Assembly: GCA_037951105.1 (NCBI GenBank)
Contig: JBAMJV010010657.1
Location: 41,098-105,097, forward strand
Direction: 5' to 3'
Length of the DNA: 64,000 nucleotides
Source of the DNA: Echinarachnius parma
Lineage: Eukaryota; Echinodermata; Echinoidea; Clypeasteroida; Echinarachniidae
Shown here piece by piece: positions 45,069-56,239 of this stretch. The translations under genes and the position numbers were made by a program. The notes under the pieces were generated by a model. The model had not been told where the DNA came from and searched no databases. It was given only the letters and a program-made list of their open reading frames with translations. Position 1 is the first letter of the stretch. Every line of letters begins with the position of its first letter.

Positions 45069-45378
45069 GGGTGATTTCAAGTATGGTGTTTAAGGCCGGT
45101 GTTAGTGTTTATTACACACAAACACCAGTTTGATAAACACTAACACCAGCCCTAAACACCATACTTGAAATCAATGGGTGATTTCAAGTATGGTGTTTGG
45201 GGTTGGTGTTAGTGCTTTAACACTAACACCGGCCTTATGCACCATATTTGAGATGACTTCGTGTTAGGATGGTATACAGTGACATTGGGGGTTTCAAATA
45301 TGGCGCCTAAGGCCGGTGTTAGTGTTTAATAAACACTAACACCAACCCCAAACACCATACTTGAAATCACCCATAGAT
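45069..45378. repeat. Three successive hairpins of one palindrome family
   Basis: Each unit starts GATTTCAAGTATGGTGTTT or TTTCAAATATGGCGCC. It passes through GGCCGGTGTTAGTG to a loop, then returns CACTAACACC and CACCATACTTGAAATC. The units are 45070-45170, 45176-45252 and 45288-45376. The first loop has its own CACAAACACCAG segment. Confidence 0.75.
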
Positions 45379-45529
45379 CTGTCTGTTCTGTCTCTAAAAT
45401 GTATTTATCCTTTATATTAGCAGGGTTAACTTGGCTCGACGAAACTGTCTGACTATAGTGTTTCATATGGTTTGTTTTGTTTATATCTAACGTTGTGAAA
45501 TGTGTCGAAAGCTAATCTTCTCAATCAAA

Positions 45530-45929
45530 GGGATCTAGTAACTTTGTTGACAAGTTCAAAGTGAGGAATGGTTGATATTTAACATAGGTATTTTTAAAAT
45601 CTGATCTGCCACTACGTATTGTGTGATCATTTCACGTAAAATGTCATGTATGTTATAATATTGCCGAGTAAGCATGGTAATGAGCGAAAGTGCATTGTGA
45701 TATTCGCTAACTCATTGTACTGACTTCGTTCACAGTAATTTCTTTCCAGTTGATAATTACAAATTCTAACACTTTAATTGTTTAATATTTCTTTAATTAA
45801 TGAAAGGAAAATTCGAGAAACCAACACCCATATAAATACAACAAGGTATATGAGAACCACTATAGAGTTATACAATGTTCTAAGTACGTTTTGTGGATTT
45901 GGACAGTGTTACTATATAGATCCCTTTAA
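45530..45929 (+). mobile_element. TTAA-2 MITE, complete copy
   Basis: It runs from AAAGGGATCTAGTAACTTTG to TATAGATCCCTTTAAT and contains the full set of family landmarks (GATATTCGCTAACTCATTG, CCAGTTGATAATTACAAATT, TTTGTGGATTTGGACAG). Confidence 0.75.
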
Positions 45930-46880
45930 TAAAGATTGGCCTGAAAGCGTTTAGAAACGCTTATTACGGTCTTACTAAAAATCTAGGGGGACGCAATCAG
46001 TATACGTATTATCTATAACTGCCTACGCATGATTCAAAGTTGTCTGATCATAAGTATGCGTTTATTATAAACCCACTCGCCCACACCTCCTTCACAATGC
46101 CGCCAGCACCAGCACCATAAAATGCTCAAAGCATGCTGCTGCGCAAATATTTCAACCAATTCAATGAAAAACAAAGTAGCCTAGTCCTCCAAATACTTTC
46201 AATACTTTCTGGACATTAAAGCATGCATTAACTCAATGTCCTTGTCACAGAATGGTGCATATCGGGTTAATGAAATATCATATCAAATTGGTGACGATTT
46301 TCGCGAGACGCACGCATGCACCGGTTCAATCGATGAAACTTCGTCCCCAAAAATCGATGTGCAACCGTTTGTGAGGTGTCACATTGTTGACCAATTATCA
46401 AAATGCACATTTATAATAACGATTTGTTTGTATTTTCTAACAAAATAATTATTCCTCTTCCGCACGTCAAACGGCTACGTGCAGTCTGTGATAATTTTCA
46501 TTTATTTAAACGACATAGCCCATGATCGATCGATCGTGATTTGTACATTTGTGAACTGAATTAATGATCAGGTCTTTTTGTTTGAGTTTCCCCTTGGACG
46601 GAAGGAAGAGGAAGAAGAAGAAGAAGAAGCTTGGATGGCGTCATTCGATAAAACTGGTATATCAATGTAAATTTTACTTCGGCAAATATTGACTACAAAC
46701 ATTTTTTTGTCCACTGTGTTTTATACGCGTCAAGTCTGTCACAGCGAGTGTGACGTCGTGAAGGAAAGATTGATATACCAAATAAAGGTGAAGGTTTGAA
46801 CAAAATATTTCATACCTCTCAAGATTCCTTTTTAAGGTTTACATTTTAAGTATTAAATCAATAAGTTTTAGGTTTTGTAA
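45930..46880. other. Intergenic stretch with a small (GAA)n
   Basis: A GAAGAAGAAGAAGAAG tract lies near 46611-46628. No gene was recognised. Confidence 0.4.
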
Positions 46881-46985
46881 TAGCACGTGATAAAACAAAC
46901 TTTATTAATCAAAATCGTTTCATAAACAGCAAAAATATCAATAAATAATCTGATTGGAATAAATGTGAAACCCACATATATTTAT

Positions 46986-47117
46986 ACAACATATACAACA
47001 TATTCTATCACACCTGACGAAGTGTTGCAGCGGCGCACGAAACGTCGTGATCTTTTAGATTCCTTGTTGACCATACATTGCGAGACAAACGAATATCACT
47101 AGCGATATTATTTCCGA
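46986..47117 (+). mobile_element. HHR-R retro-insertion, 132 bp, 13-bp target duplication
   Basis: CACATATATTTAT flanks both sides (46973-46985 and 47118-47130). The insert ends at its 3' side with TAGCGATATTATTTCCGA, the same terminus as the 61412-61780 insertion, but its 5' end differs. That pattern fits 5'-truncated reverse transcription without a poly(A) tail. It carries the hammerhead-like core annotated next. Confidence 0.8.
47007..47051 (+). ncRNA. Hammerhead-ribozyme-like motif (intact core)
   Basis: CTGACGA (47014-47020), a GC-rich possible stem II (GTGT...GCAC), GAAA (47039-47042) and ACGTC (47042-47046) occur in hammerhead order. CAC before CTGACGA can pair with GTG after GTC (stem I). 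ACGU is self-complementary, so stem III would form between two copies, as in dimeric hammerheads. Hammerheads of this kind are known in Penelope-like elements and retrozymes. One extra A sits before stem II and activity is unproven. Confidence 0.5.
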
Positions 47118-47807
47118 CACATATATTTATTCGATAATTAATTTGTAAGAAAAATGTTAATATAATGCCTAAACTTTTACGAAAAATACCTAAACAAGAT
47201 TTTTAAATAGTGGTTTATGATCTCTATATTAAATCAATATTTAAAACAAAATATCACATTTTAACAAATATTCATGAGAAATGGATGAACCAATTATGTG
47301 TTTAGAGTGCGCCCTCTTTTTTCTAACGGCTGCTCTTTGAATGATAACAGACTCCAGACTTAGCCATTTGTAAGTTTTCCTATACCTTTCGGGCATGTGG
47401 TGGGAGTTATAATTTTTAAGTTTGTATGGCGCAAGTTTGGGTTACTAAAGTTCTGTTTGGCCAGAACTGTACTTTCCCTATAATCCTGACACATGAGTGA
47501 GATTGACGTGATTTTGTGTTTGATGTTACTTATCACGTGTCTGTATGACATATCATGTGGTGTCATAGACAGGGAGAATGGGTCATCCCATGATGTAAGC
47601 ACGCACCTTTATATCAATATGATAATTTCAAATTAAAGAAAATTGACGAAAAAAATCCACACTTTTGAGATGGCATGCATAGGACGAATCATGATTGTGA
47701 CCAGACTTGACAGGTTAAGAAACACACATATCCGTAACACACTACCGTAACATGGAAGAAACTATCATCGAAAGAGTTGGCAGAAAGAGACTTAGATATT
47801 TTTGACA

Positions 47808-47965
47808 TACGAGCAATGAAAATTAAGGGGTTTCGGGGACGAACGCCGTACTAGGATTTTCTATAGCTCAGTCGGTAAGAGCACCGGTCTAGCAATCCGG
47901 AGGCGTCGGGTCCGAATCCCGTTGGAATCCCATTTTCTTTGCTCTTTTTCAATCACATTATATAT
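47808..47965 (+). mobile_element. tRNA-like SINE, copy 3
   Basis: It has the same leader (GAGCAATGAAAATTAAGGGG), box A (TAGCTCAGTCGG), an AGC anticodon-loop position, a box B changed to GGTCCGAATCC, and the same tail (CATTTTCTTTGCTC, ATCACATTATATATTTCTGG) as the copies at 19.3-19.8 kb. The tRNA-like part is 47853-47931. Confidence 0.7.
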
Positions 47966-48250
47966 TTCTGGTCAGTTTCTGTGTTTGTTTCAATTATTTA
48001 TTTTTGACATATCAACAGAATGAGTCAAAAAAGATAACCCCGCATTCTACTTAACGGAAACGTTCATGGCAAACGTCTAAGGGGATGACCTGCAAAAAGA
48101 TGGATTTATTTTGTTTCAAGGTAGACCTCATTAACATACACCTTGGCTCCCTAATCAAGGATAAAAGACTGACAGAAGACCGGAAGGCGTGGCAAGCCGT
48201 CGTGAAGCAGAAGCCATCACACATTCCAGCGATGGCTCAAGTCAAGTAAT

Positions 48251-48471
48251 GCCCTCCGCATGCACACAGAGCCGACTCGACCCGATCTGACAGGTTTTCA
48301 GTCAGTCTAGAGTCGGTTTCGCTCAGTCAGGGCCGATTTAACATGTTGAATCGGCCTCGAATGACCCCGACTGGCTCTTGAATGGCAAAACCGGAGTCCT
48401 GAGGCAACGCAGACTGGGCAGATTCGAGAAACCAGTCGGATCGGGTCGAGTCGGCTCTGTGTGCGGAGGGC
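48251..48471. mobile_element. 221-bp MITE with ~40-bp inverted ends
   Basis: The left arm (GCCCTCCGCA, ACACAGAGCCGACTCGACCC) is inverted at the right (GGGTCGAGTCGGCTCTGTGT, GCGGAGGGC). The interior also contains TCGG/CCGA-rich palindromic segments (GGCCGATTTAACATG, TTGAATCGGCC). No coding frame was seen. Confidence 0.75.
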
Positions 48472-49086
48472 TTTAAGTCATGTTAATTTCAATTTGGTGA
48501 AATGGATCGTCTCGTTGCCCTGTCGTTCCGTTTTGATTGCTAGAAACCTTTAAGTAGTGGAGTAATATTTCGAGATGATATGATCTATATACGGTGTCGG
48601 AAGAACATTATTTTAACCACGCAATGTAAGCGTAAACGGGGCGCAAACATTCTCAAATCGATACCTCTTTTTATTTAAAGGTGACCTGAATCCATGATCA
48701 TTACGGTATGAAATTGTATTTGCCTTTATTATTTAATAACTTCGCATGACGCCGTTTGAAATGTTATAGAGTCATCAAGTAAAATATTGAAGGTTATTTT
48801 ATTTGCCTTTTATCTTTCAGAGAAAGACACTTCGATTGTTACAATTGTTAGCGCGTCTTTAAAAAGACCTTCTGATCTTTCCTTAGCAAATATTGATCAT
48901 AACATTTATGATGTAGCGGGAAAGATCACCATTTTCCACCGCCTACAATAATTTCAACGTCAGTCACAACATGTTTTGCTCATGGGAACATGCACCAAAG
49001 AGAGTAAAAAGCACAAAAATAAATAATTTGTCTAGAATTCGCAAATAAAAGCATGGTTTAATTGCAACATATGACGCTATTTTACT
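48472..49086. other. AT-rich intergenic stretch, nothing recognised
   Basis: No gene or repeat family was recognised. Confidence 0.4.
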
Positions 49087-49362
49087 TAAAGAGATGTAGT
49101 AACTGTGTTGTCATGTAACAATTTTTTTTCAAATGGATGACTTGATGAAATGTGTGTTTCTGTGATCTGATATGTCCACTGAGTGATGTGTGAAAATTCC
49201 ATGGTGAATAGATGTTATATGACCGAGTAATATTCGCTAACTTATGGCACTGACTTTGTACACAGTTATGATTATCCAGTAGATAATCTATCTTAGATAG
49301 ATAGGCTATATAATTATCTTCCTATCTATCTATATCTATATATATTTCTATATAGCTATCTA

Positions 49363-49439
<77 letters not shown>

Positions 49440-49492
49440 ATATATCTATATCTCTATCTCTCTATCTATCTATATATATTTATATTCCACAT
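49087..49492 (+). mobile_element. TTAA-2 MITE left half running into a (TATC)n microsatellite
   Basis: TTAA-2 landmarks (GATATGTCCACTGAGTGATG, TTTGTACACAGTTATGATTA, CCAGTAGATAAT) run from 49087 to about 49285. A TATC/TATA microsatellite (about 49275-49480) replaces the right half. The repeat probably grew from the ATAATC segment. Confidence 0.7.
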
Positions 49493-49645
49493 ACTAAGAA
49501 TCTTGCTCTACGATTGGTCAAAAGTTAATCACGTGATGAAACATAGTTCCGCCCATCATTGATGGGAGAAGAAAATTTCGTTACACTGTGTAGATATCTT
49601 GGGTGAAAGTGCGTTGCACTCACTAGATAATTGGTAACGTACTAT

Positions 49646-49819
49646 CTTCACCCCGCGGTTGCATTGAATTGACTGTGGCTATTCAAATTCCGTACTATTA
49701 TGCAGCAGACCTACCGTACGGTACCGGGTACGGTAGGTCTTCTGCATTTAGTACGGGATTTGCATAGCCACATACTCCACACGGTCAATTCAATTCAATG
49801 CAACCGCGGCCCGGGGTGA
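49646..49819. mobile_element. ~174-bp palindromic MITE
   Basis: ATCTTCACCCCGCGGTTGC and TGAATTGACTGTGGCTATTC at the left are inverted at the right as GTCAATTCAATTCAATGCAA and CCGCGGCCCGGGGTGAT. The centre is a perfect palindrome around GACCTACCGTACGGTACC / GGTACGGTAGGTC. Confidence 0.75.
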
Positions 49820-50350
49820 TATGTGTGTGGCGCGAATTACAAATGTAATGTATACGTTGCGTATACGTACCATGCACTGTATGTATATGGGTTATATATG
49901 TATTTATGTAATAACGTTTTAATACAATTGTACTCTTTATTAATTTGTTATTCTATGGAGAGAGCAGCTTCCTCTCTAGGCAGAAATTTCAACTCTTTTC
50001 TGCCTGAAATACTGTAAATTAATCTTACATTAAAAACTTTCTGCGACACAATAACCGTGACATTGCTCTGGGCTAATATTGTTCAGAAACATGAATTATT
50101 CCTTAAACATTTGGATCCCGTCTCAATAAACAGCAATCGGATCATGATACGTATTCGCGCTATTGGCGCTGATAAGGGTGCAGACATGATATACTCACAA
50201 GGTTCAACCAAGTAAGATGTAAGATCATATCGCACGTTTCATCAAAAAAGCTTATGTTACTGTTATTTTGTCTGCGCTGTGGAGGTGTAGAATATGGAGC
50301 AGTGGGAACCATCCATGCCCTTCTCCCTATACCCTTCGGACGCCAGTTCA

Positions 50351-50652
50351 GGGGGGTGTTTCACGAAGATTCAAAGTTGAACTTGACTCTAAGTCGGACC
50401 TAACTACAATGGAAAGCCGTTTGTTTCGTTGTAAATTTTTTGAAACCGTTCTTTTGAAAAGACATAAAGTTTGATACAAATAAGTTAATAATTATTGTTA
50501 TTATCAAGAAGCCTGTAAATACTTGATATAAATTGCTGTTTCAAGTTTGAAATACGAGCATATTTTTGCTTTGCAAATGTTTTTAATTCAAGGCTACAAA
50601 CGGCTTTCCATAATTGTTAAGTCCAACTTTGGGATCTTTGTGAAACACCCCC
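50351..50652. mobile_element. PAL-C palindromic MITE, complete copy
   Basis: GGGGTGTTTCACGAAGATTC at the left and GGATCTTTGTGAAACACCCC at the right form the inverted ends. Inner arms GGAAAGCCGTTTGTTTC / GGCTTTCCATAATTG. Confidence 0.75.
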
Positions 50653-51460
50653 ATGGGTCTGTGCCTTTATCGTAGACCCTGACCATTATGCTAACTAGGT
50701 TTATATAATGTACACCCCTGTCCATCGGTTTTAAGATCAGTTAACTGTTGTTACCATGGCAACAATCATACATATATAGAATATCAATTAATCAGATGGC
50801 ATTGCTCATGGACAGGTTGGATAGCTGCCAAATAATTTGCTAGCGTTTTACTTATCCGATGAAAAGTTGGATCTTTGAGAAGTTGATTGACATTATCTTT
50901 GTTCTGTTTTGTTGATGTTGTTGCTGTTATAGTGTGTCTTGTTTTGTTTTGTTTTGTTTGTTTGTTTGAAGTCGTTTTTACGTGTCAGATGATAAGGAGG
51001 ACAATCCCAATTTCCCCCCTTTTTTGTGTTGCCTCCCAGATGAGTTTGTGGGAAACCCCCTTCTTCTCTTGTTCTCGAAGATGTTGTTATTTTAGATGTT
51101 ATAATGTTATATTCTGTTTGACTTGCCAGGTGTGTCCTCACCTAGAAAGAATCGCACCTCAATTCCAGAGGGGTTTAACCGACCACCATTCGATGGTTAA
51201 TTACATAATAGTCAGAAACTTGCCTTGCTCTTAGTGAATTATGATTTTTGTTTTGTTTACGTAATTCATGCAATATAGGATGCAAAGTGTCGTTACGAAA
51301 TATTAGTATTCAATTCCGTTATGCAGTAATCGTTATTACGAAGTCTAATCATTTCAAGTTTATATTCAAGTTCACGGGCATCATTTCCAAGGAAATTGCC
51401 AACACAAATCCTCTCCGCAGCTATAATTGAGATAATTCTTTATTCAATTAATTACAACAG
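50653..51460. other. Intergenic stretch, nothing recognised
   Basis: TTTTGTTTTGTTTTGTTTG low complexity occurs at 50940-50970. The 115-codon frame at 50887 spans it and has no domain. Confidence 0.4.
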
Positions 51461-51535
51461 GCACGTAGCCAGGATTTGTTTCAAGGAAATTTACAAAAAA
51501 CAGTATCGAGATCACTGGTTGAGTCTTGTAAGAAG

Positions 51536-51567
<32 letters not shown>

Positions 51568-51592
51568 GTGCGTACGCACCCAACGCACCCCT
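51461..51592 (+). mobile_element. HAT-G-like fragment with a long G run
   Basis: CAGGCACGTAGCCAGGATTTG at 51461 resembles a hAT end of the CAGTGGCGTA class and leads to a G run of about 29 bp (51538-51566). No matching right end was found, so only one end is supported. Confidence 0.4.
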
Positions 51593-52820
51593 GGCAGTAC
51601 ACTCCTGTACAGTTATTCCGGTTTGGCTTTGACTCGTATGGTCTTTTCACAAAGTAATGTACGGCATCATTTTATTCGTTTCATACATCTGCATTGAAGT
51701 TGATACAAAAATCAAATCATATAATTTCTGAGAGAAAAAAAACATGCAACATTGATGTAATGTGATAACCCTTTAGTTTACTCAAATCCGCGATAACGTT
51801 TATGATATATTTATTTTTTCTGATTTTCCTTATAGTACACTCTTTGCAAACAGGTAGTTTGGGATATTTGTTTTAAGTTAAAACCAAAAATAGACGAGCC
51901 GTCTATGTTAACCTTCTTAATTCCACGTAAATGTTATTTGTAATGCCGTAATAAAAACGATCGATATTGATATTAATAGTTGTGTTTATGCTAGAATTGG
52001 CCAAATTATTTTTGAAGTAAGTAATAGTGCGAGATTTCGATTTATTTCACAAATTGACAAGCAACATTACAAAGTATTAAACCATTATCATCCTATAAGT
52101 GCTTAGCAAATCCATAGTAAATATTCACTTCCGATACTTTTGTAATCCCTCTTACTTAAACATTTACTAAAGTAAGAAATAATCGGCTTTGTACTAGATT
52201 GCAGTTGCTTTTAGGCTGAACTGAAAAGAAACAAAATATTTGCTATGTACTAGAAAAAGTGGGCCGTTAGTGATGTTTTTTTTTCCTAATTTTACAGAGA
52301 ATAAAGTAGAAATTATTGTAAGAAGTAATTGGCCTTGGAATGCTGGCAGTTGCCTTTCTCTTTGTAAATGAAGCGGGCCGTCGAGAGGTGCATCCGCGAT
52401 GGGGGGGGGGGGGGGGGGCCCTCTAACTACTTGAGCTACGCTTTTTTGGTCATCCTTCGCCTTTCAGTAAATAAAACGGACTGTTTCTTTCATTTACCTA
52501 GACACATGAACAGCAGAAGGAGCCTGCAGAAACGGATACGAAATTATTTTCTTTCATTCCATTTTCCCATTGGCCTTCAAGGAGAATATCTCCTATTACC
52601 GTATTCCCCCCCCCCCCCCCGAACCCATCCCCTAGTTTTGAAGTCGAACCTCTATCGCAAGAAAGTCTTTTGTTTGTGTTGTTTTCCCTCTCCTTCTTTT
52701 TGTGAATATTCCCGCGAGTGATTCCCTGATTAATAACAATTTAATTTACCTGGACGTGCGTCATTAAAACAGTTGGGTGCATTGTAGCCTGGGGATAAAG
52801 GGGTTACGCCCCCCCCCCCC
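51593..52820. other. Intergenic stretch with G and C runs
   Basis: G run at about 52400-52418 and C run at about 52605-52620. The frames spanning them are homopolymer artefacts. Confidence 0.4.
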
Positions 52821-52905
52821 CCCCCCCACACACACACACCGCGCGCACACACACACGCATACATCCTAACACGCACACACATACACACACAAACACACAC
52901 ACGCA

Positions 52906-52958
<53 letters not shown>

Positions 52959-52995
52959 TTTTTTTTAAGTGTACGCATAAACACACGTACACCTA
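52820..52995. repeat. (CA)n/(CG)n microsatellite after a C run
   Basis: ACACAC/GCACGC repeats follow a poly-C tract (about 52809-52827). A second C run lies at about 53117-53133. Confidence 0.9.
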
Positions 52996-53326
52996 CACAC
53001 AAACACACTTACTGCTCAAGACTTCCCTTATGCACTGTACCTATTATTTTGTCACAACTATCACAAATGAATTGATGAAACAAATATATTTAGGTACATG
53101 CTGCCCCCAAACCCTCCCCCCCCCCCCCCCCCCGAACTCATCCCCAACGCCCCCTGTAGGTTTGCTATGGCTATGTCGCTGATGAATTTCAAACCTGAAT
53201 GGTTGTCAATGCATCAATTATCATATCAATCTAATACACACAAACAATACAATGCAAAGGTATGTAACCGTGTTTAACCAAATTACTCGCACTAATACAT
53301 TACATTATTGACAATAGTTCTATTAC

Positions 53327-54091
53327 CCGAACTTAATTTTAAATTTCATGGACAAAATAAACGATTTAAACGTTTTATGGACAACAGAAAACAAATTTAT
53401 TTTAGCTCATGTGTGTTTAAGAATCATTTCAATCTATAATAAACAAGGGACATGAAAAAAAAATGAACTACTTGACCAGCGAGTGATATTTTTCTTTATA
53501 GGGAACGAGGTGAGAAAAGTGGGCCATTCATGAGGAAGATTAATCATGAAGTCCATTAGGCATACCTACGCCGGAAATATTACGGCCGTATTTTACCAAA
53601 CAGAATGAAAATAGTATGATCACCATTATAAGTCAATGAAAATGGAAATGCATCGAAATTAATTCTTGAAAATAATGTAGTTCCATCAATAAAAGTCAAC
53701 TTTAGATTTCATGGACAAAATAAACGATTTGTTTGGAAGTACTCACTTTTACACTTAATGGAAAACATATTTACACGACCTTTTTTCTTTTTTCTTTTTA
53801 CACATTAGCTCATGTGTGTTTGAGAAATCATTTCCATCCAAAATAAACAACGAACATACACAAATAATGAAGTACCTTGCCAGCAAATTTCGATATTTGT
53901 TTAATATTCATTTTTTTAAATGTATTTGTACATTTTATTTGTTTTATATTGAAGGTGGTGAGTAAAATGGGTCATTCCTTCGGAAAATGAATAATGAAGT
54001 CCATTAGGCATACGCCGGAAAATTTTACGGCGATGTTTACAAAACAAAATGAAAATGTTATTATCACAATGTAAATGCATCGAAATTGACC
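53327..54091 (+). repeat. Diverged tandem duplication, ~370-bp offset
   Basis: 53327-53683 and 53697-54091 share TTTCATGGACAAAATAAACG, TTAGCTCATGTGTGTTT, TGAAGTCCATTAGGCATACC/G, CGCCGGAAA and AAATGCATCGAAATT. The second copy holds an extra AT-rich insertion (about 53890-53950). The content is unknown and non-coding by inspection. Confidence 0.7.
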
Positions 54092-54499
54092 TTCATTCAT
54101 TATTCAGTCGTTATCTCGCTCTCGGAAGTGGCCACGCAGTTCACGCCCAATTAACGGCGTAATTGCAATCAATTTGTTATTGATATTATCAAGCAGCTAT
54201 TCAGCCTTTCTTCACGCGTGGTTTGAAAACAGTTTTTAAAAATCTATAGTGGGAAAAGGGTAAGGTCAAAATGGGTTAATACTTTGTTGATACTAGCCTT
54301 GTGATAAGGCCCGCGTCTGGTTGTCAGAAACGACTGGTGAAGGAATAGCCATGAGTTCATGAGAAGACTGCAGCAGCAGTAAGGCCTTTTCACATGCCTT
54401 GCATCTGAATGTCGGGAATAATTGGTGAAAGAATAGTTACATGTACATGAGGCTGCAGCCACGAGGCCTTTTCACATCTGATCTGCTCCTAGCCATACA
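54092..54499. other. Intergenic stretch with a short internal repeat
   Basis: GGTGAAGGAATAG/GGTGAAAGAATAG and AGGCCTTTTCACAT repeat at 54330-54400 and 54425-54480. No gene was recognised. Confidence 0.4.
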
Positions 54500-55258
54500 T
54501 TTTTTCATCAAGAACATGAAATATCCATGATAATAGAAAATATCATTATGATTTGAATCAACATTCTATGCCTTTTAAAAGAACTTTTCCAACAATATTT
54601 TAAAGAATTTGACGGCTTTCCATAATGTTTAAAGGGATAGTTGAGTTTTGGTATAGAGGGAGCTACACAAACAAACCTTTGTGAGATAATTAAAAAAAAC
54701 AGTATGTCTTATTTGAAAGAGCATACAATTTTAATGACAGAATAAACTTTATTTGATCAAAATCGGTTCAGAAATGGCTGAAATATCCATTAACATAACC
54801 ATTTGCAATAATTGTGGGGCCCCACAATTATTCGATAATTTTGAACCAGTCATTAACATTTTTTGTAATGCTTCCTATTTTCAAAAATGTACAAAAGAGG
54901 TTTTTAAATAGTTGTTGATTATCTCTCTATCTAATCACTATTTCAATAAAACATCATATGCACAATATTATATTTAAAATGGTTGAAACCGAAGAGTTTT
55001 TAGTGGGCGCCCTTTTGAGTTTTAACGGCTTTAAAAAAAAAGAAAACAGGCTTTTTACTTAGTCATTTGTAATTTTGTATTCCTTTGTATTCCTTTCGAG
55101 CATGGTGGAGTTATAAATGTTAGTTTGTAATGTAATGGTGAAGGTTTTGGTTACTAAAATTCAGTTTGACCAAAACTGTACTCTTTTTACCAAAACTCAA
55201 CTGTATCCCTTTAAGTCTAACTTACAGTTAAGTTCAATTTAGGATCTTTGTGAAACAC
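54500..55258. mobile_element. PAL-C MITE split by a TTAA-1 MITE
   Basis: PAL-C sequence to GGCTTTCCATAATG (54628) resumes after the TTAA-1 copy as AAGTCTAACTTACAGTTAAG to GATCTTTGTGAAACACC (55258). Intact copies (7169-7193, 10363-10385) read CATAATGTTTAAGTCCAACT, which gives the pre-insertion site. Confidence 0.75.
54633..55210 (+). mobile_element. TTAA-1 MITE nested in PAL-C
   Basis: TTAA at 54629-54632 and 55211-55214. The ends are AGGGATAGTTGAGTTTTGG and CCAAAACTCAACTGTATCCCT. The centre is AATTGTGGGGCCCCACAATT. Confidence 0.85.
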
Positions 55259-55810
55259 CACATGCCTTTCTTAATTTACGAATGCATGGAGTCTTGCCCA
55301 TGTCCACTAATCATGCTAATTTAAGGGCTGCGAAGAGTGAATTATGCTCATTACCCGGTCCGATTCGGCGTGCAGCCCCCCCCCCCCCTCCCCCCCCCTG
55401 CCCCCTCCCCTGGCGACACGCCACTGCTCCGCTATGTTTGTTATCATGCTGTCACTCGTCTCGTGCTCATGCGTTTGGAACATCTGACTGGGATTTAGCC
55501 TTGCCATCGAATATCTGACCTGCATTTCTTTTAATGCAGGTCATCTCTCTTGCATCCCCGATATAGCCCAGGCGAAAGGATCTAATGCATTTATGTATAA
55601 ACTGATGACAGATTGGAGCTTGGTGCCGCATTCCATTCGGTTTTAGCGTGGATTATTTTCTCTCCATAGTGAAACCCATCATATCCACGATGTCCATGGT
55701 CTTACGATTTGATGGCGCAACCAGAAGCGGGAAAGTGCGAGCTAAATTGTTGGTTAGTCTACAGCTATAGTTTGTTTGTATAAACGCATTTACACTATAA
55801 CGTCAATTAG
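55259..55810. other. Intergenic stretch with a C run
   Basis: C-rich tract at about 55375-55412, next to TGGCGACACGCCACTG, which resembles a hAT end. No complete element was recognised. Confidence 0.4.
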
Positions 55811-55914
55811 CTTGATTGATTGATTGATTGATTGATATTGATTGATTGATTGATTCATTGATTGATTGATTGATATTGATTGATTGATTCATTCATTGAT
55901 TGATTGATTGATTG
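55811..55914. repeat. (GATT)n microsatellite
   Basis: GATTGATTGATT repeats with ATTC and ATATTG interruptions. Confidence 0.9.
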
Positions 55915-56239
55915 AAGGGTATCGCACATAGTCTCAAATCATCGCAGGGGCATCACCAATTTTGAACCGGTTAACATAATAATAATAACTCTTAGGAAAT
56001 CGCAAATTAGCGCAGACGACCGTAGTTCTCCAGAAACGACCATCATGACCATCGAAGTTAAGAAATGTATTATAATGGTTTTAATATCAAACCGTTTTAT
56101 GAGGTTTTACACTCACAGACATCAGGATAGTCGAATTTTTTATTTATTTATTTTTTTTAACCACATCGGGTCTTATTTATTTCAAAATAATTTCACAAAT
56201 CAGTATATAATCAGAAACAGAACAAGTATCACATATCAT

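Larger units (their letters stand above)
46880..47485 (+). mobile_element. Diverged TTAA-1 relative interrupted by HHR-R
   Basis: Recognisable TTAA-1 landmarks occur in order: ACAAACTTTATTAATCAAAA, ATTCATGAGAAATGGATGAA, GAGTGCGCCCTCTTTT, GGTTACTAAAGTTCTG. The ends AGGGATAG are eroded. The centre is broken by the insertion at 46986-47117. Confidence 0.55.

Noticed and set aside
49646..49819. Rho-independent-type terminator or prokaryotic operator
   Set aside because: The context is a metazoan repeat landscape. The structure is a full-length palindromic element.
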